Assembly (NCBI GenBank): GCA_036362985.1
Contig: JAYGXS010000005.1
Location: 47,820,210-47,884,209 of the forward strand
Reading direction: 5' to 3'
DNA length: 64,000 nt
DNA from: Ligula intestinalis
Taxonomy: Eukaryota > Platyhelminthes > Cestoda > Diphyllobothriidea > Diphyllobothriidae
The notes below the pieces were generated by a model. That model was not told the DNA's origin. It ran no database searches and saw only the letters and a list, made by a program, of their open reading frames with translations. The translations under genes and the position numbers were made by a program. Position 1 is the stretch's first letter. The number at the start of each line of letters is the position of its first letter. Shown here in pieces: positions 46,801 to 52,107 of the stretch.

Positions 46801-49357
46801 GTCATTATTATTACTAATACTGTTATTTCCATTTGAACAATTTGGAAATTATCCACGTCCATTTCCAATGACTTCCTGCTAGACCGACTCCAACTGTTTC
46901 CCTTCCTCTGAACTGCGTGCCCGAGTCCCCTTCTACCAAGAATTCTGTTCCTGTTGACCCCTTTGTGTCCAGTCGAATGCACACTGGTGTTAAAACTACT
47001 CCCCCGGGCAAGTACCACTTAAGTGGTGCTTAAATATTGTCCCCACCTCCCGGTCGGCTCGCTTGCCTTTTAATCACCTTTGCCAACAATGTTTCCGCCC
47101 CCCCCCCCACTGCAGCAAGAAACGACTGCTTCAAGAGCTACTCGGTATTGCCTCCACACCTCCTCTGATTAGACTACAGTTGTCACCGCCGCTGACCTCA
47201 AGCGCTTACAATTCCTCCCCCCCCTTGCGGGCACAGTATGGTCTCTGTTCGCGTCAACCTTCCCCCCCTTCGCGCTGGTGTTTTCAGACCAATCCCGAGG
47301 CCATAGGAATGGCCTCCTGAAATCATATAAAACCAGAGCCACGTAGCCTCACTCACTAAGACACACAAGCTTTCCAACGACTAGTTTCGCCCTGCGTGGC
47401 GCTATTGTAGAACTTACGTTGTTTCCTTGTACAGAGTCCGGCAATTTGGCCAGCTCACTGCGCTCTTGACTTGGTGTATCCATTGTTGAGTAACGTACCA
47501 CCTTGATAGTTGTTATCACTGGTTTTGGCGTATGCGTGGCTGCTGGATACAGTCGGAGAAGTTAAGAGATGAAACAAATACTATAACTCATGATTTGCCT
47601 AACTTGAATGGCGTGTGCTGCTTAGTCACTGCGCCCGAACTCAGAATCAGTCCGTAGTCCGGGCTTGATAGTTGACAGATACATGAGAGAAGGAGAAGAG
47701 AGAGGGTTAGGCCGATTTTGGAGCCCCAGTTCCGCGGCACTTCAGCACAGTAAATTCGACGCGGTTGGACTTCTCAGGCCGAGTCAAAATTTCTGAACCT
47801 ATCAGGGTTCGGCGCTAAAAGCCGCGACTGCTAAGGTTGCCCAACGAAGAAGTTCAGCCCCCTCAAGACGGAAATACAGGCCGCAATGCCTCCTTCTTGG
47901 TCTGGCCTTTATGGCGACCTCAGGCAGTTGGGTTGCGGGCGGCTCGCTTTCTTGTTGCCTGAAATCTTGGTCAATTGTGCACAGACCAGGACTGTGCGTG
48001 GCACGCGTAGACGAGCAGGTTAGTTTTATCAGCCACTGAGTCAGATCCAGTCCCTAGTCTTTTTCCTTCTATCTTGACACCGGTCCAGGTGGGGGAAGGA
48101 AGAGAGTGAGATAGATGCTATGCAAGTCTACGTCTCGGTGTCCATCCTGCTATGGAGCACACGGTGGAAATTTTCGCCGTTCAACTACGGCTAAGACGCC
48201 GAATACTCTTGCAGCTAATGACACTATTATTACAACTGCATTCCTCCCACTTTTGATGATAATTTTTTAGGCAACTAAGAAATTTATCCCAGTCAGTGCA
48301 AAACTCCGTTTTTTGTCAACCCTTCTACGCTAGAGCGAGAGAATAAACTGTGAGGTGCGTAAGATGAGCAAAACAAGTCTAATCCCCTCCCCTCCTCCCG
48401 TCCTCTGAAACGAAAAAAAACTAGGCGGTAGGCAAAGGCTAGAAAACATACTGCAGCAGAATTGACCGCAAGACCGTCGCTGCCGCCGCCATCTGCAGTG
48501 CCGGAATCCTCCTGACGCAGGCGCAGAACGATGGGCGAGGCCGGGGAGGGAGGCGACGGCTCTGTAACCTGCCTGTCTGACGAGTCACCACCTGCTGGAG
48601 ACAGAAACATGGTGGGAGCCGCTGTCGTCTGTGGCGGGGGCCTCCGCATGAGACAGCTTCCGACACCAGCAGCAGCAGCACTACGTTCACCGGACGGTGT
48701 CGGCAGCAGAGGAAACTCGGACATCACCACGGTAGTGTCTCCATCCTCCGTTTCCTCTCCTCGCCCGCTACCATTACCACTACCCTCTATGCTGGCCACC
48801 GTCGCAGCAGAAGCGCACGGACGAGAGAGGTGGGAGTCGGAGTTGGCAGAAGTCACCGACCGGTGGCGCGGACTGAGGGAGGCCGCGCCGAAGGGTCGTG
48901 GGGTAGATAGGTTGGTGCTACTGCCGCTGCGAGGGCTGGCCCGCAAACGCTGGAAGGAGGAGGTAGAAGTGGTGGAGGAAGAGGAGGAGGAGGTTACGAT
49001 CGCACGTGGCGAAGATTCAGCCGCCACTGCCGCCGCCACCGCGACTTGCGTTGAGGACTCGGTGTTGGCCTGGAAGAGGTCCCCGACGAGAATACCGCTG
49101 TGACGGTCGCATGCCGGAGAGGTGTTAGCTGTGATTGAGGGTGGCTGACTCTGGCTGCGCAGAGCTGATTGGTGATGGTACTGGTAGTACTGGCCCGAAG
49201 GAGGCACGGCATGGGTCGCCGCTGGGGAGTAGCTGGCGATCGAGGTCGATTGTCGAGGAAGCAGGAACTCATCGGTTTGGCGACGAGACCGGACTATGCG
49301 ACGTTGACGTCGGCCGAGTGATGGCGACCGGTCTGGGTCTCCACCGCGGGATTCCAT
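19631..49357 (-). CDS. KLHL2/3: Kelch-like protein of the KLHL2/KLHL3 type (BTB-BACK-Kelch), eight coding exons
   Basis: Family members are substrate adaptors for CUL3 ubiquitin ligases and, in the kelch/KLHL2 line, bind actin. KLHL3 recognises WNK kinases. Exons in transcript order are 49357-48452, 45456-45344, 39164-38965, 32699-32495, 27680-27317, 25308-24804, 22985-22614 and 19806-19631. All phases match and the sum is 2,841 nt, 946 residues plus stop. Residues 1-302 are a Ser/Ala/Pro-rich extension. The BTB domain lies at about 330-440, BACK at about 450-560 and six kelch blades at 597-940. Diagnostic matches include LLCDVILKAGNVEVPAHK, LLPAANLLQL, LLPRDYLV, GGQAPKAIRSVE, LPSRRCR and LLYVVGGDDGSSNLAS. 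Human KLHL2/3 are about 590 residues, so the extension and a blade-1 insertion are the main differences. Introns hold numerous transposons. The start at 49357 is the first in-frame ATG after an acceptor-like site, so more 5' coding sequence is possible. Confidence 0.9.
19807..20870. other. KLHL last intron, unassigned part
   Basis: Intron sequence between kelch blades 5 and 6. Minus-strand ORFs at 20059-20385 and 20300-20509 have no recognisable domain and no splice support. Confidence 0.4.
20875..21000 (+). mobile_element. Penelope-like element fragment (GIY-YIG C-terminal end)
   Basis: In one + frame the sequence reads SRFSILQSINKRSDFLSRPK and CPARNNW. This matches the ESWFTGPQSINKCNDLP box seen in the better copies at 42.3, 49.9, 55.3 and 57.2 kb. 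It is short and in a broken frame, and lies within a KLHL intron. Confidence 0.5.
21050..21130 (+). repeat. Fragment of interspersed repeat family A
   Basis: The stretch ccttgtgtgagcccccaaag...gacaagaag matches 26590-26640 and 56190-56225 in the same orientation, and the complement of 52815-52870. It is a short copy without obvious ends. Confidence 0.5.
21280..21465. repeat. GC-rich imperfect tandem duplication
   Basis: tgcactttgtgtgtgggcag followed by accggt (21303-21328) recurs as tgcactctgcgtgggtggac followed by cggcggt (21394-21420). A further gtgcacttt occurs near 21449. The surroundings are unusually GC-rich (gcgcggcgcggcgc). No function is evident. Confidence 0.5.
22430..22520 (+). 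mobile_element. LINE 3' terminus, second copy
   Basis: Contains accattagggagttcaaagg followed by cgttcgcttatctttctccc and aataaac. This corresponds to the LINE ends at 7028-7090 and 61335-61400. Confidence 0.5.
22614..22985 (-). CDS. KLHL2/3: KLHL exon 7 (kelch blades 3-5)
   Basis: The acceptor is gctaccctgttcag and the donor is gcag/gtaggt. The exon encodes GFSSVEAFDPWVGSW, the end of blade 3. It continues with KLYAVGGYDGTARRCLASVE and MNHRRSGPAV (blade 4), then RLYAVGGHDGLLVRNSVEYY and MHFCRRNAG (blade 5). Entry and exit phases fit exons 6 and 8. Blade 3 has CRSSVG where the family usually has RRSSVG. Confidence 0.92.
23340..23960 (+). mobile_element. Penelope-like element: RT C-terminus plus GIY-YIG endonuclease
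   Basis: The + frame 23352-23825 starts with the RT thumb-like stretch KTLFLKVPLQGDAASELLSR and RRRNQAVARTFPAANVRVLF. It continues into an endonuclease domain with CIYSFTCSCGSGYIGHTSRR, LSKRIREYLPAWL, SSAILAHMVDSRHRVGPSE and the KSLGQRLLIQQK region. The YIGHTSRRLSKRIREY box is the GIY-YIG core used by PLEs. The rest of RT is missing. A related frame continues to about 23960 before the assembly gap. It lies in the KLHL intron between exons 6 and 7. Confidence 0.85.
24090..24189. other. Assembly gap (100 N)
   Basis: Exactly one hundred N, a conventional placeholder for a gap of unknown size. ORFs drawn across it are meaningless. Confidence 1.
24804..25308 (-). CDS. KLHL2/3: KLHL exon 6 (kelch blades 1-3 with insertion)
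   Basis: The acceptor follows a long pyrimidine tract ending ctggtgcag. The donor is aaaag/gtactt, followed by a gcct repeat. It encodes TLIVLGGQAPKAIRSVEWYD FRTDSW, then 65 low-complexity residues rich in Ala, Pro, Gly and Ser. It resumes at IADLPSRRCRCGVAVVGG (blade 1), LIYVIGGFNGALRVRSVDIY and YRRSTLGVAVLDG (blade 2), and IIYAVGGFDGTK (start of blade 3). The Arg-bearing loop motifs (SRRCR, LRVRSVD, RRSTLG) that line the substrate face in KLHL2/3 are preserved. Confidence 0.93.
26545..26930 (+). repeat. Interspersed repeat family A, full-length-looking copy
   Basis: The segment matches the reverse complement of 52545-52930 over most of its length. Shared landmarks are ggccgagatatcaccgctca, a cctgtgtgaatccccaaagg box, acatgacaagaagtg, ccaatcagcttctctcctga, cggtgcgattgg and cgaacgcat/tgcgttcgctcgcgtg. 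No coding capacity or clear terminal repeat is visible. Partial copies occur at 21050 and 56150-56480. Confidence 0.65.
27317..27680 (-). CDS. KLHL2/3: KLHL exon 5 (BACK domain, C-terminal part)
   Basis: The acceptor is cttttttcctctttcag and the donor is cctaag/gtcaga. It encodes EVLEQGEEFINLSKDQLIQL, VAEEQVFEAVLRWIRH, HVRFALLPRDYLVRL, CKDYLLEAMGYHLLP and RTPVGLPK. These follow the KLHL2/3 order exactly (EEFL, VFEAV.W, RLPLLPR.YLV, LIEAMKYHLLP, RTP..LPK). BACK packs beside BTB and supports CUL3 engagement. Confidence 0.93.
27850..28153 (+). mobile_element. LINE reverse transcriptase palm fragment
   Basis: The + frame reads DDIALLTSSFDDLQSMVSRV, then GKTKVLSCYIP, then LKYLGARLLPNGQSKDDIVS RIDAARRVFSSFRKC. 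This is the segment from the catalytic (Y)ADDIALL box to the thumb of an APE-type LINE. Sequence stops abruptly at 28153, where repeat family B begins, so it is a short truncated copy within a KLHL intron. Orientation is opposite to the host gene. Confidence 0.75.
28152..28500 (+). repeat. Repeat family B, copy 1
   Basis: It starts with atactaatctaactgcagaa, has gtaagttg twice, agttgaagtagacgacctcc and then an AT-rich body. It ends with a gcccataaaaccc...cgttttcgta block and a gattaatgagtg tail. The same series of landmarks occurs at 44945-45292 and 54083-54425. It is non-coding; the class is not determined. Confidence 0.65.
29130..30063 (+). mobile_element. Penelope-like element copy with hammerhead-like 3' end
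   Basis: Broken + frames encode KRAKSPVTLTAEKKDVFIRL and then PFLGDATIELVRR (RT end). They continue with TCSCGAGYIGRTKRCLEKRV and SSAILAHLVDTNHRV (GIY-YIG), matching the 23.3 kb copy. In-frame stops interrupt it at least three times. The copy runs into unique sequence after about 29.93 kb. A complete hammerhead-like motif lies about 0.1 kb further on at 30019-30063, plausibly marking the element's 3' terminus. Confidence 0.7.
30019..30063 (+). ncRNA. Candidate type I hammerhead ribozyme
   Basis: Elements in order: helix I strand TTTGGT, core CTGAGGA, short helix II AGAGTTGCT, core GAAA, helix III AC-AATT-GT, cleavage dinucleotide TT, then GCCA and a bulged C before AA, pairing back to TTTGGT. 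Compared with the copy at 63156-63197, the first helix III pair changes G-C to A-T, a compensatory substitution. Helix II is weak, with two pairs. Self-cleavage is inferred, not shown. Confidence 0.6.
30070..30840. other. KLHL intron, no recognised element
   Basis: ORFs at 30255-30515 and 30531-30842 show no domain. The second is overlapped by a CT-rich stretch. Nothing else was recognised. Confidence 0.35.
30845..30865 (+). repeat. Poly-G tract (21 G)
   Basis: An uninterrupted run of 21 guanines followed by tgtctgtgtg. Likely length-variable and prone to sequencing error. Confidence 0.9.
31131..31209 (-). repeat. tRNA-like repeat, copy 1
   Basis: On the minus strand: GCCTTTGTAGCTCC (A-box-like), a diverged middle, then the B box GTGGGTTCGAATCCCAC and CAAGGC closing an imperfect acceptor stem. 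The flanks are shared with other copies: an aattttt-acaa-tgggtcaact tail and a 5' segment with attcaatcacatttgggt. Long conserved flanks and a degenerate anticodon arm argue for a tRNA-derived repeat rather than a working tRNA gene. Confidence 0.6.
31405..31440 (-). repeat. tRNA-like repeat, truncated copy
   Basis: Only the B-box end (tggtgggatacgag) and the tail (attgtgaaaaattcgcggcc) remain. It nearly duplicates the 3' part of the copy 280 bp away. Confidence 0.5.
32388..32464 (+). repeat. Three long G runs
   Basis: Runs of about 11, 9 and 13 G lie within 77 bp. They sit just inside the intron that follows KLHL exon 4, on the template strand for that gene. Quadruplex formation is conceivable but untested. 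Confidence 0.7.
32495..32699 (-). CDS. KLHL2/3: KLHL exon 4 (end of BTB, start of BACK)
   Basis: The acceptor is ctcttttgttgtag and the donor is tttgg/gtgcgt. It encodes VVVTEETVQTLLPAANLLQL and continues GSVREACCEFLQCQL, then HPSNCLGIQRFADMHDCSEL, then FTEQHFG. These correspond to VTEENVQVLLPAA.LLQL..V...CCEFL..QLHP.NCLGIRAFAD.H.C..LL in KLHL2/3. Phases join exons 3 and 5 without a gap. Confidence 0.93.
32806..32887 (+). repeat. tRNA-like repeat, copy 2 (82 nt)
   Basis: GGCGTTT and AAACGCC form a perfect seven-pair acceptor stem. The A box is TAGCTTAGCAGTAAGAG, and the T arm GCGGGTTCAAATCCCGC is perfect. The region between has no good five-pair anticodon stem. The 5' flank (gattaaattcacgg..gcgagg) and the 3' tail (tttttcacaattgggtcaac) match the other copies, so this looks like a member of a tRNA-derived family. 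Confidence 0.6.
32945..34780. other. KLHL intron, unassigned
   Basis: There is a possible LTR-like stretch around 33760-33830 (tgtacacaataaaccactcc), but no matching partner was identified. ORFs here (32947-33246, 33944-34267) have no domain. Confidence 0.3.
34789..34974. mobile_element. 186-bp MITE with perfect TIRs and TA target duplication
   Basis: It begins cagtggagtccggttaatgt and ends with its exact complement acattaaccggactccactg, flanked by TA on both sides. Internally the unit taatgtggac-aaccg-ttaat is repeated several times, and gttggcc-ggaacgga occurs twice. The CAGTGGA start and TA duplication are typical of Tigger/pogo-related MITEs. Confidence 0.9.
35440..37130 (+). mobile_element. 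Penelope-like element with inverted and direct pseudo-LTR copies
   Basis: A repeat of about 330 bp occurs in direct orientation at 35578-35945 and 36804-37125. Landmarks are attacgtcattaaaggaca, catggtcaaaccgaattcag, accaccggaagagggagcag and gtccgaaacgtcagca. A further 130 bp of the same unit lies inverted at 35440-35575. Between the direct copies sits a + frame (36439-36789) encoding TSAVVYKICCNYGDCNYVRE and TGRKLETRPQEHKAAARG, then SQLAKHIRETDYDFDI and TLEAWHSDVNSVNRQLD, a GIY-YIG endonuclease. This repeat-endonuclease-repeat order is the PLE plan. RT is deleted. Confidence 0.75.
36439..36789 (+). pseudogene. GIY-YIG endonuclease domain of a PLE
   Basis: The frame contains VYKICCNYGDCNYVRETGRK, where the GIY and YIG positions read VYK and YVR. 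It continues with an HKAAARG segment and the conserved LAKHI..T.YDFD. region. The Glu-containing ERLTLEAWHS end is also present. It is isolated from RT and probably inactive because the YIG residues are substituted. Confidence 0.65.
37695..38085. mobile_element. 391-bp deletion derivative of the pogo-type element
   Basis: Flanked by TA. The left end is cagcaggcgccagctatgaa followed by gccc; the right end is ttaataaccggcgactactg. Internal stretches (gcggcgggcgcattaac, gggagagtcct, the block with gtttggttatgtac, and tgtttgtctgtattttac) are the reverse complement of 7745-7930 in the pogo element. It therefore appears to be an internally deleted copy of the same family in the opposite orientation. 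It has no transposase fragment. Confidence 0.8.
38090..38960. other. KLHL intron, unassigned
   Basis: A short + ORF at 38400-38582 has no recognised domain. Nothing else was identified. Confidence 0.35.
38965..39164 (-). CDS. KLHL2/3: KLHL exon 3 (BTB domain core)
   Basis: The acceptor is tgtcttttctgcag and the donor is ccggcg/gtcagt. It encodes QRLLCDVILKAGNVEVPAHK, NVLAASSPYFYAMFTSAMAE and VVNIGNVDGAALAQLVDFIY. The LLCDV, PAHK.VLAA.SPYF.AMFT and L..LVDFIYTG motifs define the BTB/POZ fold used for dimerisation and CUL3 binding. The preceding exon must end in two bases of a Lys codon, which is met only with a GC donor at 45343. Confidence 0.93.
39315..39835. repeat. Imperfect tandem duplication with an insertion
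   Basis: The block starting gttgtaacttgccatactaa cag (39319) recurs at 39511. The second copy is interrupted after ggcccaga by about 130 unrelated bases (39558-39692). It then resumes at gagaaattaatttctg and continues to the shared ggctgaaacccgtcaa segment. Confidence 0.7.
39840..41380. other. KLHL intron, mostly unassigned
   Basis: Contains a gcgcgcgcgcg run at 40394-40404 and the hammerhead-like motif at 40527-40566 on the minus strand. No coding exon or further known element was recognised. Confidence 0.4.
40527..40566 (-). ncRNA. Hammerhead-like motif (minimal class)
   Basis: Minus strand: TCT, core CTGACGA, a hairpin containing ACTCC-TGCA-GGA, core GAAA, then GC and TC followed by AGA, which pairs back with TCT. 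Same plan as 43846-43885 and 44434-44473. The two-base GC between GAAA and TC cannot close a normal helix III alone, so cleavage would need a dimer or is lost. Confidence 0.4.
41390..41471 (-). repeat. tRNA-like repeat, copy 3 (82 nt)
   Basis: Minus strand: GGCGTTT paired with AAACGCC, A box TAGCTCAGTGGTTACAGC, and T arm GCGGGTTCAAATCCCGC. The flank before it (gtgtgattaaattcatgg) and the tail after it (gtttttcataatctggtcaa) align with copy 2. It is the best tRNA-looking copy. The long, poorly paired middle and shared flanks make a tRNA-derived repeat more likely than a functional tRNA. Confidence 0.6.
41650..42165 (+). repeat. Direct repeat of about 510 bp, copy 1
   Basis: Shares ttcagcttaagggcaaagaa, acacatggacaggcaggcattcgaccgttg (with small differences), ccttaaatgtatgcattct, tattcaggaaaaattgtc and acttctatattaaaac with 43258-43770. 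The two copies flank a PLE 3' fragment and a SINE. Confidence 0.75.
42275..42770 (+). mobile_element. Penelope-like element 3' fragment
   Basis: It encodes LSEAEILARGDNRVSCELLE and SWFSGSHFINKSNDLAFSY, the C-terminal end of the PLE endonuclease. About 0.2 kb of non-coding 3' sequence follows. It ends with a hammerhead-like block at 42723-42764 (cctatgacta, hairpin gggttcccgacagaatca, gaaacgcc) and aataaag. It is diverged relative to the 55.3 and 57.2 kb copies. Confidence 0.7.
42889..43062 (-). mobile_element. tRNA-headed SINE carrying a hammerhead core
   Basis: On the minus strand a Pol III-type head begins near 43040, with A box TTGCTCAATGGTTAGGACG and a B-box-like GAGTTTGAAACTC about 50 nt on. 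About 75 nt later comes the core CTGATGA (42919-42925), hairpin GGG-TCAATA-CCC-type helix II, core GAAA (42902-42905), a UAGCUA segment, TC and CAGCG. CAGCG can pair with the GCCCGTAG just before the core at four of five positions. The order tRNA-like promoter then hammerhead is that of the schistosome Sm-alpha SINE family. Confidence 0.6.
43080..43250 (+). repeat. Repeat shared with 44540-44720
   Basis: The blocks cattaaaggagaatg/ggccattggtccactcgagtg, cacttctgataag and atcacctccaga occur in the same order at both sites. This extends the duplicated structure around the PLE pieces. Confidence 0.6.
43258..43770 (+). repeat. Direct repeat of about 510 bp, copy 2
   Basis: Counterpart of 41650-42165, with the same order of landmarks and small indels. 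The arrangement could reflect pseudo-LTRs of a PLE or an ordinary segmental duplication. Confidence 0.75.
43846..43885 (-). ncRNA. Hammerhead-like motif in inverted arm
   Basis: TCT, CTGAGGA, a hairpin around GTCTCC/GTGTGAAGC, GAAA, then GTGC and AGA. The AGA pairs with TCT. The cleavage-site TC has become GC, so this copy is probably inactive. Confidence 0.35.
44434..44473 (+). ncRNA. Hammerhead-like motif in direct arm
   Basis: TCT, CTGACGG, a hairpin, GAAA, GCTC, AGA. The last base of the first core block is G instead of A, so activity is doubtful. It is otherwise the mirror of 43846-43885. Confidence 0.35.
44945..45292 (+). repeat. Repeat family B, copy 2
   Basis: Begins atactaatctaactctgtta, then gtaagt, aggtaagttgaagaagacga and the AT-rich body. 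It ends in the ccacccacaaaacccc...ccgtttccgtagg block. Collinear with 28152 and 54083 copies. Confidence 0.65.
45344..45456 (-). CDS. KLHL2/3: KLHL exon 2 (junction into BTB)
   Basis: The acceptor is a long pyrimidine tract ending tggtctccag, phase 0. It encodes NQEPESDHDFFQSECDRAPF HSADQACRTFQKLNELR. HSADQACRTFQKLNELR aligns with the segment just before the BTB domain in KLHL2/3 (H...AF..MNELR). No GT donor occurs in frame. Ending after cgcaa, with gcacgg as the intron start, gives exactly the family spacing NELR-K-QRLLCDV with exon 3, so a GC-AG intron is proposed. Confidence 0.78.
45500..48440. other. KLHL first intron, unassigned repeats
   Basis: No coding exon was recognised. The + ORF at 45848-46300 and the region 46780-47340 look like decayed repeat sequence, possibly LTR-like, without supporting domains. 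The block 47780-47890 (tatcagggttcggcgctaaaagccg) resembles the unit at 58.6-59.3 kb. Confidence 0.35.
48452..49357 (-). CDS. KLHL2/3: KLHL exon 1, long low-complexity N-terminus
   Basis: ATG at 49357 and donor tctgctgca/gtatgt at 48452/48451, phase 0, giving 302 residues. The sequence is rich in Ser, Ala, Pro, Thr and Arg (RSPSLGRRQRRIVRSRR, AVAAAVAAESS, SSSSSSTTSTSS, PPSPASPIVLRLRQED). It has no recognisable domain and is probably disordered. An acceptor-like ttttttcaataaatctgcttgaataatttag precedes it and the frame stays open to 49368, so this exon could instead be internal. KLHL2/3 in vertebrates lack such an extension. Confidence 0.7.
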
Positions 49358-49431
49358 TGCGCGCTTGGCTAAATTATTCAAGCAGATTTATTGAAAAAAA
49401 CCGAGACTGTGGGATAACAAAATGCAAAGTA

Positions 49432-49713
49432 CAGGGGAACGGAGTTTAACCCGTTCCGGCACCGAGCTCGTCACATGAAACAGTCGTCCTGCGAAAGGGA
49501 GCCAATCGAAATGTATCAGTACACTTATTGGCTGCAGGCGACCGAGGACGCACGCCCTGGGAGCAAGACTCAACGGCGGACACGGGCACACCACGCTCCG
49601 ACAACGCGTTAACTGAGCGGACGCTTGCCAAGCGAAACAAATTTTCTGCCAGTGGCACGCTCGTTACCTCAACAGCTCCTAGACGGGGCTGCTCATCATC
49701 CGAGGTTCCACTG
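49432..49713. mobile_element. Tigger-like short element, TA-flanked (282 bp)
   Basis: One end is cagtggaacctcggatgatg (minus strand from 49713) and the other caggggaacggagtttaacc (from 49432), each next to TA. It is homologous in inverse orientation to 56646-56933. CAGTGGAACCTCGG is the Tigger/pogo terminal signature. It sits immediately upstream of the KLHL first coding exon. Confidence 0.65.
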
Positions 49714-49854
49714 TAGTCTCAAGGAGGGTGAGACAGCGTTGACCGTATGATTGTCTCCGTTATTATTATTACTACTCTTATCCTGTTTGGCTTTCTAAGT
49801 ACAGTTGGATCACACAAGAGTGTTTAATAAAAGGTGACGTAATACAAGCGACAT

Positions 49855-50275
49855 CATTCGACGAGACCCGGCCACACATCCCAATTTGATGAAGCCGAAA
49901 TTCTCGCAAGAGGCGACAACAGAGTGAACCGAGAATTACGTGAGTCATGGTTCACAGGCCCCCAATCCATCAACAAGTGCAACGACTTGCCCAATCCATA
50001 CTCGGTGCTGAGACTAAATTTGGCCAAAGCAAATCACCGCTCGGGGTACACACAGGCCACCATATCATCCACGCCACAAGGCCAGACGGTCATTGCTGAC
50101 ACAACGAATAAGCACACAAATGCATTAATCGATTTTTTCTGTACGTTTAAATTTTACGGCAGAACCCTGTGCACAAACAAAGACTGTTTCTGCTACTGTT
50201 CTGTGAGTATGTCTCTGATGATGAATCCGCAACGGATGTCGAAACGTCGGGCGAATAAAGGAGCTAGCGTACTTC
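49855..50275 (+). mobile_element. Penelope-like element 3' end with hammerhead-like motif
   Basis: Encodes FDEAEILARGDNRVNRELRE and SWFTGPQSINKCNDLPNPYS VLRL, the C-terminus of the PLE endonuclease, followed by about 0.2 kb of 3' non-coding sequence. The motif at 50210-50253 comprises TGTCT, CTGATGA, a hairpin ATCCG-CAA-CGGAT, GAAACG, TC and GGGCG. GGGCG can pair with TGTCT using wobbles. Confidence 0.75.
50210..50253 (+). ncRNA. Hammerhead-like motif (minimal class)
   Basis: Both core blocks (CTGATGA and GAAA) are intact and helix II has a five-pair ATCCG/CGGAT hairpin. The site is TC, preceded by the self-complementary CG in place of helix III. The offset between CTGATGA and the stem is three bases longer than in a textbook hammerhead. 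Confidence 0.4.
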
Positions 50276-50299
50276 ACGAGGGCGCCAGCGCTAGCCTAT

Positions 50300-52100
50300 A
50301 AATCTTGAAGAGAAAAATATGTGGACATGCGCGAAACAACATAATCATTGTGTAGGACCTTACCGATCACGCAGAAATTTAAGCTAAATTGCCTGAGTGA
50401 AAACAGTTTGAGCAGGACAGCAGCACGAAAAAGTTTGCATGTCAAGGTCATACCGCGATTGTGCGCTTTTCGTCAGATTACAACCGAGAACAATGTTTCG
50501 CGTTATATAACCCCCAAAACATAATTTATTGTCACTGACGCAGCCAAAGTGATCATGAGATCTAGAAACCCGCGACTTATTGCCCTGGCAACACTGAAGA
50601 TGTTAAAAAGGCAGAATTTTTATGCCACCTCCGGCGTCGAGCAGAGTTGTGTTTGTTCGCAAACACTGTCCAATGAGGCGATTCACTGGGTGTTAGTCGA
50701 CAACCAGGCGGCATAGGAAGTCGTGGTTACTCAATTACGCACTCTACGCTATGTTTAAAAGGTGTCGGTGCCGGTGAACACATAAACAGGCACACCGAAT
50801 TCTGTAATTCAGGGAGGTGATGGAATCAGCCCAAGCGGACATGAAAATTTGACTGGCGCGGGTCACGAGGCCCAGTTGTGAGAGACAGCGTGGCTCTTGA
50901 GGTAGACGACGACTCTTGCCAAATCAGGTTTTGCACGCAAGAGGCTAGGCAAAAAGGAAATCAGGCATTGGATCAAGTAGGCGAAAACAGCCTTTGATAA
51001 AATATTTCAGAAAACACGAAGTCTACGTAAAGTCAACTAGAAGTCAAAGCTGCGAGTAAGCGAAGCTTGAGCTGAGACGAGTACCCCATGCGGAGGAAAA
51101 GACAGTTCGCGCACTCAGAAGACACCAAGCGTCCGGATTATGCTTACGCTATAGTCTCTAACTTTGCTGGCATAGATCTAAAAATTTTGAAATTGAAGAG
51201 ACCTGAGAAGATTAAGAAGTTGGTGGTCAGCAAACAAACAGCAAAATCGCCGACGCCGCCAAAACCTACAAAGAAGCATGCACATTTAAGGTCTAGGAAG
51301 CCGCCAAAATAACAGTCATTTCCGACAAACCTGCCCAATTAGGTAACCGTTCATCTGTCAGAACCGCATCAGCTAAAGACGATTCCCCGCGAAGCCACCT
51401 AATCTCGGGCAACTAATGTTTCCACGTTGGCCCAGTGTATCCTTTGCGAGTTCTGTGCTCAGGCTCGCTACTCCCCACGATTGCTTACATGGCGTCACTG
51501 CCCGTGATGACATTGTACCGCCGTCTGCCACCAAGCTGTCACGTGATTGCACTCCTCTCTTTCTCTTTCCGCCTCTGGGACAGCTAATCACAGATACCAT
51601 AGACTGATATCGGCCAAGCAGGTGATAAAGCGGTCACTCTCGCATAATTTTCACGCATTCAAGCCCACACCACGCTAACAGACAGAAGCGCGCGCGCAGG
51701 GCCCAGGCTTGCCGCGCTTCAGACCACCTACTATTTTTACCCCTTCTCGTCCTATACGGAATTGGGCTTGATAATTGTAGTGCTCTGAGCACACCCTGGG
51801 CTTAGACCCCTCACAGTGGCGTCCAGCGTCTTGCGGCGCCAGAAACCTCGATCATTGGTCACCCACTACGTTGAAACCCCAAGCGCGAACTCCCGAACAC
51901 AGCTCAGCCAACGAATCCCTGCAGAGGAGTACTCTCAGTATCGCTGGGCTGGTGATTTTTTAAAGTCAAATGTGCTGGAGGAGGGCATGCAGGAGACATC
52001 AGACAACCATGCTAAAATCAAACGAAACCAGGCGACCAGCAGAATTACGGTGGCAGGCAGGGGAGGGGGGAGAAGGAATCAAGAAGCACCGAGGTCGGCT
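50300..52100. other. Intergenic, no gene recognised
   Basis: ORFs at 51088-51312 (basic, KKLVVSKQTAKSPTPPK) and 51416-51607 are unsupported. A degenerate pogo-type end may be present near 51755-51805 (gaattgggcttgataattgtag). This stretch separates the candidate upstream gene's last exon from the KLHL 5' end. Confidence 0.35.
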
Positions 52101-52107
52101 TTTGTCT

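Noticed and set aside
48531..49103. 190-residue + ORF
   Set aside because: Antisense shadow of the Ser/Ala-rich KLHL exon 1.
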